DNA of 33,004 nt from Paramacrobiotus metropolitanus (lineage: Eukaryota > Tardigrada > Eutardigrada > Parachela > Macrobiotidae): assembly GCF_019649055.1 (NCBI RefSeq), contig NW_026570598.1:1-33004 (forward strand), read 5' to 3'. The notes under the pieces were generated by a model, which ran no database searches, had not been told where the DNA came from, and saw only the letters and a program-made list of their open reading frames with translations. This document shows positions 1 through 9,686 of this stretch, piece after piece. Numbering within the stretch: position 1 is the stretch's first letter; each line of letters opens with the position of its first letter. The position numbers were made by a program, and so were the translations under genes.

Positions 1-393
1 ATACGGAATATGGTGTACAGTAGCAGCGATGTACGTACTTCTATACATCTGTACTCGTACTTGTCGGCTATATTTTTGTACTTTCTCGCAGTTTCTCTTT
101 TGTTTTGGGTTATACTTTTGGCTTTTCTAACCGGACGCGCTTCGCGCCTATATAAGTCCGAGAGTTACAGGATTTTGGTATCAGTTGGTTGGCATTCGGA
201 GTTTGGCAGTGTGAGAGTTTTCTATTAAAATCTATCGTCGGAATGCAGTCAGATTCTCGCTTCGCGTAGTTCGTAGCTTACACATTTTTCTTGGCTATGC
301 CACATTGAAATTATCAGCTCATTCTCTGTCGTTGAGTCAGGTCGGTAGGATAGATATTACGGTATTATCCCTATCGTACTCGTCTCTCCGTCA
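1..393 (+). repeat. 5' LTR
   Basis: It matches 10217-10604 base for base except for three one-base length differences in T-rich runs near positions 75, 100 and 125, and one C/T change near 133. The end at 393 (..TCA) is fixed by divergence from the right copy and by the primer site that follows at once. Bases 1-2 read AT where the right LTR has TG, so either the first two bases are contig-end noise or the true start is at base 3. It holds a GC hairpin (GCGCTTCGCGC), a TATA box and a poly(A) signal. Confidence 0.92.
149..187 (+). promoter_or_regulatory. LTR core promoter: TATA box and initiator
   Basis: TATATAA lies at 149-155 and an arthropod-style initiator TCAGTT at 181-186, placing a start near 183, about 30 bases downstream. 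A short GC-rich hairpin sits directly before the TATA box. This would make U3 about 180 bases. The ATTAAA at 224-229 is the likely poly(A) signal in R. Spacing and motifs are seen; use as a promoter is inferred. Confidence 0.6.
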
Positions 394-417
394 TGGCGCC
401 CACCGTCAGTTCGAACC
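394..417 (+). other. Primer binding site, tRNA-Lys-like
   Basis: TGGCGCCCACCGT starts at the base after the LTR and begins with TGG, the complement of a tRNA CCA end. The first nine bases equal the complement of the known animal tRNA-Lys 3' end. Complementarity seems to run on: AGTTCGAACC just after is the complement of a T-loop (GGTTCGAA), so primer pairing may reach into the T arm. A tRNA of this host was not available for comparison. Confidence 0.82.
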
Positions 418-480
418 TTTCCTAAGGCCTAGCTAAGTAAACATGTGAAATTGTGCGAATTGATATTTCCCAGGTGCTCA

Positions 481-654
481 GTCCGGGTGCTTCGGTACCG
501 ACTGGACGGATGTCCGGGCAGTAACTGCCGACTGGACGCCTTAATTAAGTAGTCCGGGTACTGGCGACAGGTGGGTTGGTGGTGAGCCAATTCTGCCTGT
601 GCCTGCGACCCACGACGAAAACCTAATTGTCCGGGAGCTTTGCTCTGTCTGGAC
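481..654 (+). other. Array of bipartite stem-loops in the retroelement leader
   Basis: Three units at 481-507, 512-537 and 629-654 share one plan: GTCCGG, a four-base inner stem, a 3-4 base loop, the inner stem's partner, a three-base bulge (CGA, CGA, TGT), then CTGGAC. GTCCGG and CTGGAC pair over six positions, including one G-U. The inner stems differ in sequence but all pair: GTGC/GTAC with a TTCG loop, GCAG/CTGC with TAA, GAGC/GCTC with TTT. A reduced unit at 552-568 keeps GTCCGG and CTGG-CG-AC. The position between primer site and gag suits a packaging or dimerisation element, but that role is inferred. Confidence 0.65.
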
Positions 655-678
655 GCTGTGCAGTTTGTCCTGCCAGCC

Positions 679-709
679 GATCGATGCAGGGTTAACCTGT
701 AGATCGATC
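679..709 (+). repeat. Leader inverted repeat
   Basis: GATCGAT at 679-685 pairs with ATCGATC at 703-709, and CAGG/CCTG flank a self-complementary GTTAAC between them. As RNA this forms an extended hairpin; as two RNAs the GTTAAC core could pair in trans. It follows the stem-loop array. Confidence 0.5.
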
Positions 710-975
710 TTGAGCACAAAACTGGGTATACTCTAATTACTGTAGGGACTCAATTCTCCTGGCCAGAGATTGATGTTCCCGAATTATTCTTAAGCCAGCG
801 AACAGACGTGTTCCTGGTAAATCTGAAGCAGAAGTTGCGCAACAAACTGCGAGTAGACAGAGTCGAAAGCAGAATTCTTAAGCTGAAGTCGTATGCTGAG
901 AGCAGTGCCGAAGCATACAAGTGTGCACACAAAATCTTGAGCGTAGCGTGAACAGCCAAAGCAGTGCTAGAGCTG

Positions 976-1094
976 TACAAAAGAAATCAGTGCAACGAAC
1001 ACTGAGAACAAAGGGCGTAGCTGGAGTATCCGGGTGAAACAAAGAAGTACTGGATTTAAACAAAAGAAGTCAGTGCAACGAGCGCTGAACAAAG
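976..1094 (+). repeat. Leader direct repeat, two copies
   Basis: A block of about 36 bases starting ACAAAAGAA at 976 recurs at 1060 with a few changes; both contain TCAGTGCAACGA and end GAACAAAG. The copies are offset by 84 bases and lie just before the gag start at 1125. No function is evident. Confidence 0.6.
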
Positions 1095-1124
1095 AAGCGA
1101 AGTGAAAAGTGAAAAAACCTAACA

Positions 1125-3720
1125 ATGGAAAATTCGAAAAGCACGGCGTCACAGCCGGTAGTGCAACCGAAGTTTACGCGACAGGCAGTGAAGCAAGGTG
1201 CAGCAGAGCTGATACCGGATAAGTTTATCGTGCCAATTGGCGTTAAAATCGAAGCATTCCTGAATGAACTGAATGTTGCAGTCCCTAAATCTGGGATATG
1301 TGGCAAAGATTTCGTAACTTACGACAATGATGAGGCCAAAATGGGAAAGCCGCCGACAGGTTGGCGAGTGTGGTTGGAGCACAGAGAGCTGCCACAAAAT
1401 ATTACAAAACTGTTCACAGTTGAAGCATATAAAGCTGCTATGCAGAAGTTTAATGCGCAAGTGCAAGCTGTGCAAACAGCAGCTGCAGATGCGTATGAAA
1501 ATGCTGGTGAAACGGTGGAAAAGGTTGTCTCTCCTTTTGCTTTTGTACAGCATATGAGCAGGAAGTTGATAACACGGCTGCCACTAATATCGAAAAAGAT
1601 ATGAATGCGAGTATTATTGATGAAGATGTGCCAACTGGTGGGGTTGAGCCGCTGTCAGCAGAGCCGTTTCAAATACGTAGTACAGTGGCTACAGGCAATT
1701 ACGATGAGTTGAATAAAACGTTGGATGTGATCCATCCGTTACATGCCGCTGTAAGGCAGTTTACTTTGGATCAAGACAGTTTGACAATACGGTTCTGTCA
1801 TGGGAAAACAGAATTGAGAACGAAAAGACCTTAACGAATGAAAGAGATCGCTAAAGCCGGTCTGAATACAACTGAAGAAATGCACATGAAGTTTGTTAAG
1901 GCTAAAACGTGGTGTCATACTTTAAGTGATGAACGATGCCTTGAAGGAGGATGTGAAAAAGCGTGACGATGAAATAAATGATTTAAAAGAAAAAATTAAA
2001 GCACGATGAAGAGTGCAAAGAAAACGTGAAAAGTTGAATACTGATATCTTTGATTTACGTACTCAAAACGACAAAACAAAGATGAAGTGTACAAACAAAA
2101 AAAAAACCTGGAAAAGCAGTGCCATGATTCAATGGTCAACAGTGGTAAACTGCAACGTGACTTTATACGTGCGCAGAGAGAACGTGACGATCTGCAAGTT
2201 AAACTAAAGGCAGAAGAATCGCGAGTCGATGCAGAACTGAAAAAGAACGTGACGACCTTCAAGGTCAATGGATATGCATCGAAGATGAGTTCGATAAAGC
2301 GAAAACGCGTGAAAAACGGCTAGCAGAGTGGGAGGCCAGGCTGCAGCAGTGGGAAAACAGTCTGAAAACAAAAGGTGGAACTGTCAGTGGTCAGACTGAA
2401 TCCCGACATACGAGTACTTTTGAACGGGAAGCGACCTTTGATGCAGCACAAAGCTGACATCTGGTCAGCAGTCACAGGCGTATGCAAGTCGTCAGGTGGA
2501 GTTTAACGAAACCCAACGTAACCGTGATTATGTACCCGTGCGCGATAATGAATATGAGTATGAAAGCGATATTCGTAGAGCGGAAGATGCGCAGTGGGAA
2601 GATGCGCAGTACGATAATCATGAACAACCGCGTGTAAACACTCGTACCGACGAGTTAATTGAACGCAGTATAGCGTTAATGGAGAAATTTGATAAAAGTG
2701 GTAAAAGTACAAAGAAGACCCATTACCCGCAAAATTATAAGGGTACACAAGAAAGCGGAAAGTGGAAAAGTTTATACTTGACTGCGAGCGCTGTCAAGAC
2801 TTGAACGGTTGGGATGACAAACAGCTAATTGATAAGGCCTTGTCAAACTCACTGAAGGATGATGCGTATCTGTGGTATGCAGACCACAAGAAAAAAACCA
2901 GATAAAGACTGGAAGTACTGGAAGGAGTACTTCTAAGTCACTTCTCATCGGAGAGTGATCCCGCTGAAATACGGCAGGCAATGTACGCCCGTGTATTTAC
3001 TGACGCGCATACGGTAAACTCATACGTGGATGGTTACCTAAACTGGTTCAACACATTGGGAACAAGTGAAGAAGAGCGTGTGTCAATCCTTATTCAAGGA
3101 TTAAGACCGCATAGATGGCGCTGGTTTGAAAAGTTAACTGAGTCCAAACCAAAAACAGTTGAAGACGTGTGTACTCAGCTGAAGACGTTTTACAGCTTGA
3201 AGTCGCAACAAGTTGAATACAATAACACCAGGAATCAAAACAGCAACAGTTACAGTAATAACGGCAACCGTGGACGCGGTGGATACCGCGGTAATAATAA
3301 TCGTGGCCGTGGTGGCCGAGGCGGATACGGTAACTACCGCCAAAACTCTTATGAACAGTCTGGTACGTACGAGAAAGGTGACAGTGTGAAAGCTGAAAAT
3401 ACTCAGAATAGCGGCCGACGGCCGTTCATGATCGGCAACGTTGAAATTGACTTAAATAAGTGGAAAAATGATGCCGGTCAGCTGATTTGCTTTAAGTGCC
3501 ACGAGCTACACCCAGCAAAGTTTTGTACTTTCAAAGGCAAATTCAAAGAGGCGACACGTGAACCGCCCGCGGACGTGTTAGCCAGCACAACAGTAGAAGA
3601 GCGGAAGCCCGAGCAATGGAAGTATGTAACTTGGCAAGGATGTGCAAGTGAATGCACTATCTGTAGAGCGTATGCAACAACTGTCACAGTTCCCAGATGC
3701 AGTAGAAAAGGGTTTGAAGT
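1125..3720 (+). CDS. gag: Retroelement Gag (interrupted)
   Basis: The start at 1125 (MENSKSTAS...) opens a 159-residue N-terminal block that I do not recognise. Frames then change near 1600, 1835, 2100 (inside a long A run), 2330, 2800 and 2900. The middle, about 1840-2340, is charged and coiled-coil-like. From about 2760 the pattern of a Retrotrans_gag capsid region appears, with WYADHKKK and then a stretch after 2981 that includes YLNWFNTLG and LIQGLRPHRW. An RGG box (GRGGYRG, GRGGRGGYG) spans about 3265-3345. A knuckle at 3488-3526 reads CFKCHELHPAKFC, that is CX2CX3HX4C, one residue short of the usual CX4H spacing. Gag runs straight into protease in one frame (2981-4138), with no frameshift between them. 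Confidence 0.85.
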
Positions 3721-4138
3721 TGCATTACCAACTCTGGATGCACAAGCTGTGTACGTGATGTTAGCTATGAATGACAATGATGAAGTGAAAACGTTGGTGG
3801 ATACTGGCGCAAATATCTCCATTATGCCAATACACATAGCGCTAATGTTGAATGTAAGCATTTTGAAATGCCCAGCGCATGTGTCAGATGTAACGCTTAA
3901 TACGGCGGCGAATGATATTACCGATATTGACCCATTGTGTGGTATTGTGCGTATCGAATTGTTTGGAATTGGTTATGAACATGCTGTATTAATCGATCCT
4001 AATACAAAGTCGACTTTGTACTACTGGGTACCGACTTTTGGACTGGTAAACCGGTTGTGTTTGATTTCAGTACTATGGCGTTCAGGCCTACTCGTACCGA
4101 ACCCGCCTTTCCCAGATATCACCCAAGAGCACATTTGA
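3721..4138 (+). CDS. Retroelement aspartic protease (C-terminal part of the gag-pro frame)
   Basis: LVDTGANISIMP at about 3791-3826 carries the catalytic DTG (codons 3800-3808) of a retropepsin, which would act as a dimer to cut the polyprotein. A hydrophobic stretch with VRIELFGIGYEHAVLIDP near 3946-3996 fits the second half of the fold. The same frame continues from Gag and closes at 4138 in sequence that does not look like protease, so the last stretch may be out of frame. Confidence 0.85.
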
Positions 4139-4178
4139 AAATGTTGGATTTTGTGCAACAGCACAGTTTTAAACCGTA

Positions 4179-5259
4179 TTGAATCCCGGTGCACGTCCAT
4201 GTCCCACAATACCTGCATGGTTTGATACGGGGCGTGCACTCGAATACTGTAAAGCATTCGACGGAAGTAGTGTGACGTATGACCACTTAAATAGCTGGTT
4301 AAACAAAGAGCGGTCGACAATGGCTGTTAAAAAAGCAGAAGTACTACATACTAGTAGTACAAAACGGAATGAAGTTACGCCACAGAAGTCTTTCGCAAAA
4401 GCAGTGAAAGGCAATGTTAAGATCTTGAAGAAACCGCAAAATGCGCTCGGTGCAACGTCAAGTTTGCGGGGTGGAGCAGCCGCAACAGAGTACAGTACTC
4501 AAGTTTGCGGGGTAATGCAGATGCGGACGAAGGTATGCTGCCAGAGGACAGTCAGTTACTTTCGGTAACTCTAAGTTAGCCGAACAGTTAACTACTAAAT
4601 ACCCGGCGAAAGCGTGGACACGCCCGCAGGGGCGACCGGAAAACCATGAGCGTGTGGTCACTGCTGAAGAGTATGCGGACGAAGCGTTTTGGCAAGCGGA
4701 GCAGTGCAAATGCAAGGATACCAAGCATTGGTATTACCTTTATAACAACCCGTTGAAAACGACTACTGATTTTGAAAGAGACGAAATCGGGTTATTTCAA
4801 GTGTACCGCGGTATGTTATGTCGCAGACGAAGTGGAAGCATCCCAAGAATTTTGGTGCCGTATCAGTGGCAGATGAAGTTAGTACATTCGGTACATCAAC
4901 GATTCCACGAAAAGAAACTGATACCGAATGAAGTGTCCATACAGAAGTACTTAGTTACTAGGTACTACTGGTTTGATATGTACAGTACTATCAAAGAAGT
5001 ACTGTCTAAGTGCACACATTCACCAAAGTGCAAAAGCGACGATGTGTACCGAACAATAGGACAGGAAATGAAGCTGGTCGCCCGCAAGTCCGGGAAGAAA
5101 GGGGCGTGGTTGGTGTTGGTCCGTTTCAGTTTATATACACTAACAAGTTTGACGTGCTTAACTCAGATGAATCTGAGGAAGTCGGTGAAAGCTCGCAGAA
5201 TAATAAAGCACAGCAGAAGAAATTCCGGCAAAGAAAAATATGTACGGGAAACAACGTAA
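4179..5259 (+). CDS. Extra integrase-like H2C2 domain between protease and RT (interrupted)
   Basis: An open frame at 4654-5259 holds a segment like the N-terminal zinc domain of Ty3/gypsy integrases. It includes VPYQWQMK at 4855-4878, a His cluster (HSVHQRFH), a YYWFDMYSTIKEVL helix, and CTHSPKC. The true integrase downstream has VPYQWRMK at 7646-7669 in the same relative place, then H...H, YFYWPHMKESV and CAQC. The two blocks therefore look duplicated. Here the last Cys pair is spaced CX5C rather than CX2C, so metal binding is uncertain. The 5' part (4179-4568) is basic and unrecognised. Ty3/gypsy elements normally carry this domain only after RNase H. Confidence 0.6.
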
Positions 5260-5870
5260 AAATGGGCGTAACCAGTACGAGTACAACTTTGCTGGTCGTC
5301 GCATCGGTACAGAAAAACCGAAAGTCGTTAATCAGACTTTAGCTGATCTGAAGTCTGATGCCATCATTGAGGTTGATGGACAAGAAGTAAAAATGGTTCA
5401 CAGCGGAAGTGTGAACAATACCGATAAACGAAAAGGCGCAACAGTGGAATGCCGCCGCATGGAAATTTTCCCGAATAAATCGATTACTGTACATCCAAAA
5501 AGTTACGTGGAAATAACAACGCGAATTAAAGGCGCAAATAACGTGCAGTATAAACGCGCTGAGTTGTGTGGAAAGCCGTTATTCTACGATGGTAGTCTGC
5601 ATACAGATAATGCGCAGATGTTCATCGAAGATGGCGTACTTGATGTGTCGAACAAAGGCATGTACAGTACGTATAATGAACATGTCGAATGAGCGCGTGA
5701 AATGGATAGGGATACTTCCTTGGCAGTGTAGAAATGGTGGATGAAATTCTGACATCTGCAGACGCTGAATTTGACAGTGCGTACCACGAGTTGTACTGTA
5801 CTGACAAAGCACAGTGTGAATGCCGTAAGGCTGAAGTTACTACGGCGGAAGTCAGTACTACGCCGGAGAC
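5240..5870 (+). CDS. Pol connector between zinc-like domain and RT (interrupted)
   Basis: Two frames (5240-5692 and 5734-6105) cover this stretch. The first has a beta-rich pattern (ITVHPKSYVEITTRIKG, FIEDGVLDVSNKG) like the linker that usually precedes RT in Ty3/gypsy Pol. The second starts acidic and leads into the RT N-terminus. No catalytic motif is seen. The frame change near 5692 follows a stop. Confidence 0.55.
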
Positions 5871-6770
5871 TGAAGAGACAATCAAGAAAATAAAATTGGG
5901 TCCATTGGTGAAATTGGAAAACATTGAACGCCTGTACAAAATACTTCGCCAAAACAAGGAAGTATTTCCAACAAAAGAGAGACCGGTCGGTTGCTGCAAT
6001 ATATATGAGCACCCGGTCGATACAGGTACGAGTGCACCTGTAAGACAGCCACCGTATCGTGTGTCCTTCGAGGACGAAATGGCCCGAGAAAAACAAAAGA
6101 AATGATGCGTGATGGGATAATTGAGTTAACTAATTCCCCGTGGGGATCGCCCATATGTATTGTGAAGAAAAAAGACGGCAGCCGACGGCTGACAGTAGAT
6201 TTCCGAAAATTAAACGAAAAACTGCAGGGCAGCAGCTATCCACCGCCGGAATCGATGACATATTAAACGCAGTTGCGAAAGCGAAAGTATTTTCGAAGAT
6301 CGACTTAAAGTCAGGTTTCTGGCAGATTCAGAGCTGAAGAAGACCGGAAAAAAGCTACAATGGTAGCTGAAGAATTTACGTACCAGTATAAAGTACTTCC
6401 ATTTGGAATGAAAGATGCAAGCGCATTTCAAAGAGCCATGGACTTGACTTTAGCTGAATTAAAACATAAGAAAGTACTCGTATTTATCGATGACATAATA
6501 TGTTTTCGGATACCATAGAAGAGCACTTTCGTGACCTGGCAGAACTCCTTGCACGCTTGAAGGAGGCGGCTGACGATCAATCAGACAAATGTGAATTTTC
6601 ATGGAGAAAATATCCTTTTGGGTCATGTTGTCGATAGTAACGGTATCAGTACTGACCCGGAAAAGCTGGAAGCAGTAAAATCGTTCGGTCCGTTGAAAGA
6701 CCGCAAGGGAATACAGCGATTTCTTGGTATGGTCGGTTACTACAGACAGTTTATTCCCAAATTTCAGAAA
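5871..6770 (+). CDS. pol: Reverse transcriptase domain (interrupted)
   Basis: The region begins with the pre-RT motif PVDTGTSAPVRQPPYRVS (about 6016-6069). It continues with NSPWGSPICIVKKKDG, VDFRKLN, and SKIDLKSGFWQI (about 6292-6335), then VLPFGMKDASAFQRAMD and the catalytic FIDD at 6483-6494. GHVVDSNGISTDPEKLEAV and QRFLGMVGYYRQFIPKF form the thumb and connection typical of Ty3/gypsy. Frames change near 6095, 6210-6340, 6500 and 6590, several at A runs. The polymerase copies element RNA into DNA inside the particle. Confidence 0.93.
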
Positions 6771-7300
6771 TCAGCAGAATTTAAGTGGGGACCGGAACAA
6801 GAAAACGCAATGCAGCTGAAAGATGCTTTGTGTTCTGTTCGATATTGCGCGCTTCGATGACCAGGCGCCGATACAGATGGTGATTGATGCTTCGAAAATT
6901 GCCGTTGGCGCAGTACTCAAGCAGTTTATTGATGGCCACTGGCGGCCGATTGCGTATTTGTCCAAACTGCTTACGCCGACTCAGAGCAGAATATACTCCC
7001 ACCGAGTTGGAAGCGTATGGACTCATTTGTGCGCTTAAAATGGCGTCACTTCTTGGCGTATAAAAAAGTTTGAAGTGTACACTGACCACGCCGCATTAAC
7101 GTTTCTTCGCAACATGCGAGATATGCATGGGCGTATTGGTCGTTGGGCATTGTACGTGCAAGACTATGACATGGTTCCCAAGTACATTAAGGAGCGGCCA
7201 ATGTCGAAGCAGATGCCTTGTCAAGGCAGACCGGTAACATGCGAGAGCCGGAGTCTAACGAGTCGGATGTTATCCCGACTACCGCGAAGATGACCAGCCG
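6771..7300 (+). CDS. RNase H domain (interrupted)
   Basis: The first catalytic Asp is in MVIDASKIAVGAVL (codon 6886-6888). A Glu follows in the stretch after SRIYSP near 7000-7016, across a frame break, and the next Asp is in VYTDHAALTFL (codon 7084-7086). PIAYLSKLLTPTQ and the ending near NADALSRQ-like sequence (7195-7230, also across a break) are typical of Ty3/gypsy RNase H. It removes the RNA strand during reverse transcription. Confidence 0.88.
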
Positions 7301-7330
7301 GATGCGGAAACAGTAGCACAGATCGATGCA

Positions 7331-8943
7331 GTGCGTAAGAGAGAAAACCACAAACAAGTACAGTACATTGACGCGTTCAGGGCTGAAGTCCGTTTATTCA
7401 ACAAAGCAGAGCGGAAAGAAGTGAAAAATAATACGGAAGTCACGTTCGTACCAGAACAGCGCGCACAGTACTGGGTGGAAGAGCAGTCAAAAGACCGCGT
7501 AATTGCACACTGGAAGTCATTACTCAGTGATCCTACGCAGGACATGAAGCCGTACCAGCGCCGGTACTTGAAAAAGTTCATTTTGAAACAAGGCGTTGTG
7601 TACTATCGGTACTCTGTGAACGGTAAAGACTTTTACCTATTCTATGTACCGTACCAGTGGAGAATGAAGTTTCTGTTCGAAAATCATGACACACAGTATG
7701 CCGCGCATCAAGGCATTGAATCCACGTACAAAAAGATGCACGCATACTTTTACTGGCCGCACATGAAAGAAAGTGTGACGAACTACGTGATGTCCTGTGC
7801 ACAGTGCCAGGCGCGTAATCCTGTTAACCAGAAAACTGCTGGATTTTTACAGCATAATCCGATTGTAAATCCGCGTAGCTGTTGGTCGATCGACGTTGCT
7901 AGCAGTTTACCGTTAACTAAAATGGTAAAACACATCATGATCGGTGTTGACTATGGTTCGAAATGGGTTGTCGCACAAGCGGTAGAAGCGAACGACAGTG
8001 CTACGCTAGCACAGTTCGTGTTTGAAAAAATAATTATGCCGTTTGGTGTGCCGAAGAATCTGACGTCGGACAGAGGGTCCAACTTTATGTCAGACATGTT
8101 TGGTGAATTGTCCGCCGTCATGGGAATTGCACACGTGCCGGTAGTTGCTTACCACAATATGGGAAACGGGTTAGCAGAGAAACGTGTGGGAGAATTTAAG
8201 AAAGCAATATCTAAATACATAAACGATGAGCAAACAGATTGGGATGTGTACTCCCAGCTATCTGTTTCGCCTTTAACACGAAGCCGGTAAAACGTATTGG
8301 CGGTTTTACACCTGCGAAACTGATGTATGGTGAAGACTTGCGTTTACCGCAAGATAACTTCATTCCGAAGTATGACGGCGACGAGGACTTTCCGATTCCT
8401 GCGCATTTGTTTATTCAGCATTTACAGCTGACATTGTCAGATGCACTGGATCAGGTACGAGCGGAAGAAACGCAGCAGCGTCTGAAAGATAAGATCCGGT
8501 ACGATGCTAACGCACGAGAAGTTGAATATGCAATTGGCGATCAAGTCATGGTGCGAGCTATGGCGCGTACGAAAGGAAAGCATAAGGCGTTTGAAGGCCT
8601 TTGGCGCACCGGATATGAGGTGAAGGCGAAACTGTCGAGTATTCACTACAGAGTACAATGCAACAAAAGGGGAGCAGTGAAACTGGATGTAGTGCACGTA
8701 TCGCAGATGCGACCGTATAATATGCGAAAACCGGATGAGCCGGAGCTGACTGATATGGAAGATATGAGCGCAAGTCATAAGCCGCTTAAGCCCGTAGAAA
8801 AAGAACTCGAAGACGAGATTGAGGAGTTTCCTGTTAGGCCAGAGTTGCCAGAACCGGAAGTCGAGGATGTTCCCGTCGTTCCTGTGAGAACGAGATATGG
8901 AAGAAAAGTGAAACAGCCGGACAGGCTAATTAATAAACAGTAA
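7331..8943 (+). CDS. Integrase, DD35E with GPY/F-type C-terminus (one frame break)
   Basis: The zinc domain lies at about 7640-7830 (VPYQWRMK, H...H, CAQC). The catalytic core has SIDVA (Asp codon 7892-7894), SDRGSNF (Asp 8069-8071) and GLAEKR (Glu 8177-8179). The last two are exactly 36 codons apart, i.e. DD35E spacing. The first frame ends at 8290 and the second (8239-8943) continues with FNTKPVKRIGGFTPAKLMYG. FEGLWRTGYEV...VHVSQMRPY (about 8593-8724) matches the GPY/F module of Ty3/gypsy integrases. An acidic, Pro-rich tail ends in RTRYGRKVKQPDRL. It inserts the DNA copy into the host genome. Confidence 0.93.
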
Positions 8944-9087
8944 TCCCCGAAGTCCCCGTGAACTGTCGTAACCGCCGCGAGACGGCAGGTTAATTCGGTA
9001 TCTGTATGTTGCAGCACTGTGGGTAAAAACACCGCATTGCAAAAATTCACAGTTGCACATATTTGGATTGATTTTGGGTTCTTCGGT

Positions 9088-9101
9088 TTTCTTCTCTGTA
9101 G
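9088..9101 (+). promoter_or_regulatory. Possible splice acceptor before ORF3
   Basis: A pyrimidine-rich tract (TTTTCTTCTCTGTAG) ends in AG at 9100-9101, 57 bases before the ATG of the third ORF. It would let a spliced subgenomic RNA express that ORF, as env is expressed in insect errantiviruses. No convincing donor was identified in the leader, so this is inference from the acceptor alone. Confidence 0.3.
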
Positions 9102-9158
9102 AGTGATCTCTCTCTAGGAATCTCAGTTTGTTTTGTAAAGTTGGAATTTTTTGTGATA

Positions 9159-9686
9159 ATGCCACCGTATTTTAATCGTGGACGTGGCCGTGCCCGTGCA
9201 CACTATCGGAATCAGTTACTGCAGGGCCTGTACAGTACTACGCTGATGGCCGCAGGATTTCAAACGCAGCGAGGTGGCTATGGTCGTCGTCGCGGACGAT
9301 TTGCTGGTAGAAGCCGCGGTGGTGAAGCTCGAGGACGTGGTAGCGCTAACGCTGGTGAAAATGCCTCTGTTCCCACGGACAACTGGCGACGAGCTGGACG
9401 AGATCTTGCTGCTGATCCCGAGAATGGACAGAGTGGCAGTGTTGGTAATGTTGTGCGTGATGGCGATGTTGATATGACTGCTGGTGGAGGAAATGGTTCA
9501 GTCCCTGCCCATAATTCAGCCAGCTCTTCTACTGTTCCCACTGGCCAAGTAGGTGCTTCAGCAGTTACGAATGATGCAGATAAGGAGCGCGAACGACAAC
9601 AGCAGCTTCGTCAGCAGATGGCTGTGGATGCCCGCAAGAATGCTCCGCCGTCAACTGGTACTGAGCAGACTCGCTTCTCATTCTGA
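9159..9686 (+). CDS. Retroelement third ORF, RG-rich protein of 175 residues
   Basis: The ATG at 9159 is preferred over an upstream in-frame TTG; MPPYFNRGRGRARAHYR follows. Residues 1-65 are strongly basic and rich in RG/RGG (GRGRAR, GYGRRRGRFAGRSRGG, RGRG), which suggests RNA binding. The middle is Gly/Ser/Thr-rich and low complexity. A short charged helix (KERERQQQLRQQM) precedes the end at RFSF. There is no signal peptide, membrane segment or glycosylation pattern, so this is not an envelope protein. It is the one uninterrupted ORF of the element. The RG composition resembles the Gag RGG box, so it may have arisen by duplication, or be an accessory nucleoprotein. I recognise no family. Confidence 0.7.
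   Translation: MPPYFNRGRGRARAHYRNQLLQGLYSTTLMAAGFQTQRGGYGRRRGRFAGRSRGGEARGRGSANAGENASVPTDNWRRAGRDLAADPENGQSGSVGNVVRDGDVDMTAGGGNGSVPAHNSASSSTVPTGQVGASAVTNDADKERERQQQLRQQMAVDARKNAPPSTGTEQTRFSF

Noticed and set aside
394-424. Fragment of a tRNA gene
   Set aside because: Only the complement of a tRNA 3' arm is present and it sits exactly at the LTR junction, as a primer binding site does.
429-719. Minus-strand ORF of 96 codons over the leader
   Set aside because: It overlaps the stem-loop array, is low in plausible protein features, and no minus-strand gene is expected in a retroelement leader.
9159-9686. Envelope gene
   Set aside because: No signal peptide, hydrophobic membrane segment, cleavage site or Cys pattern; the protein is RG-rich and low complexity.
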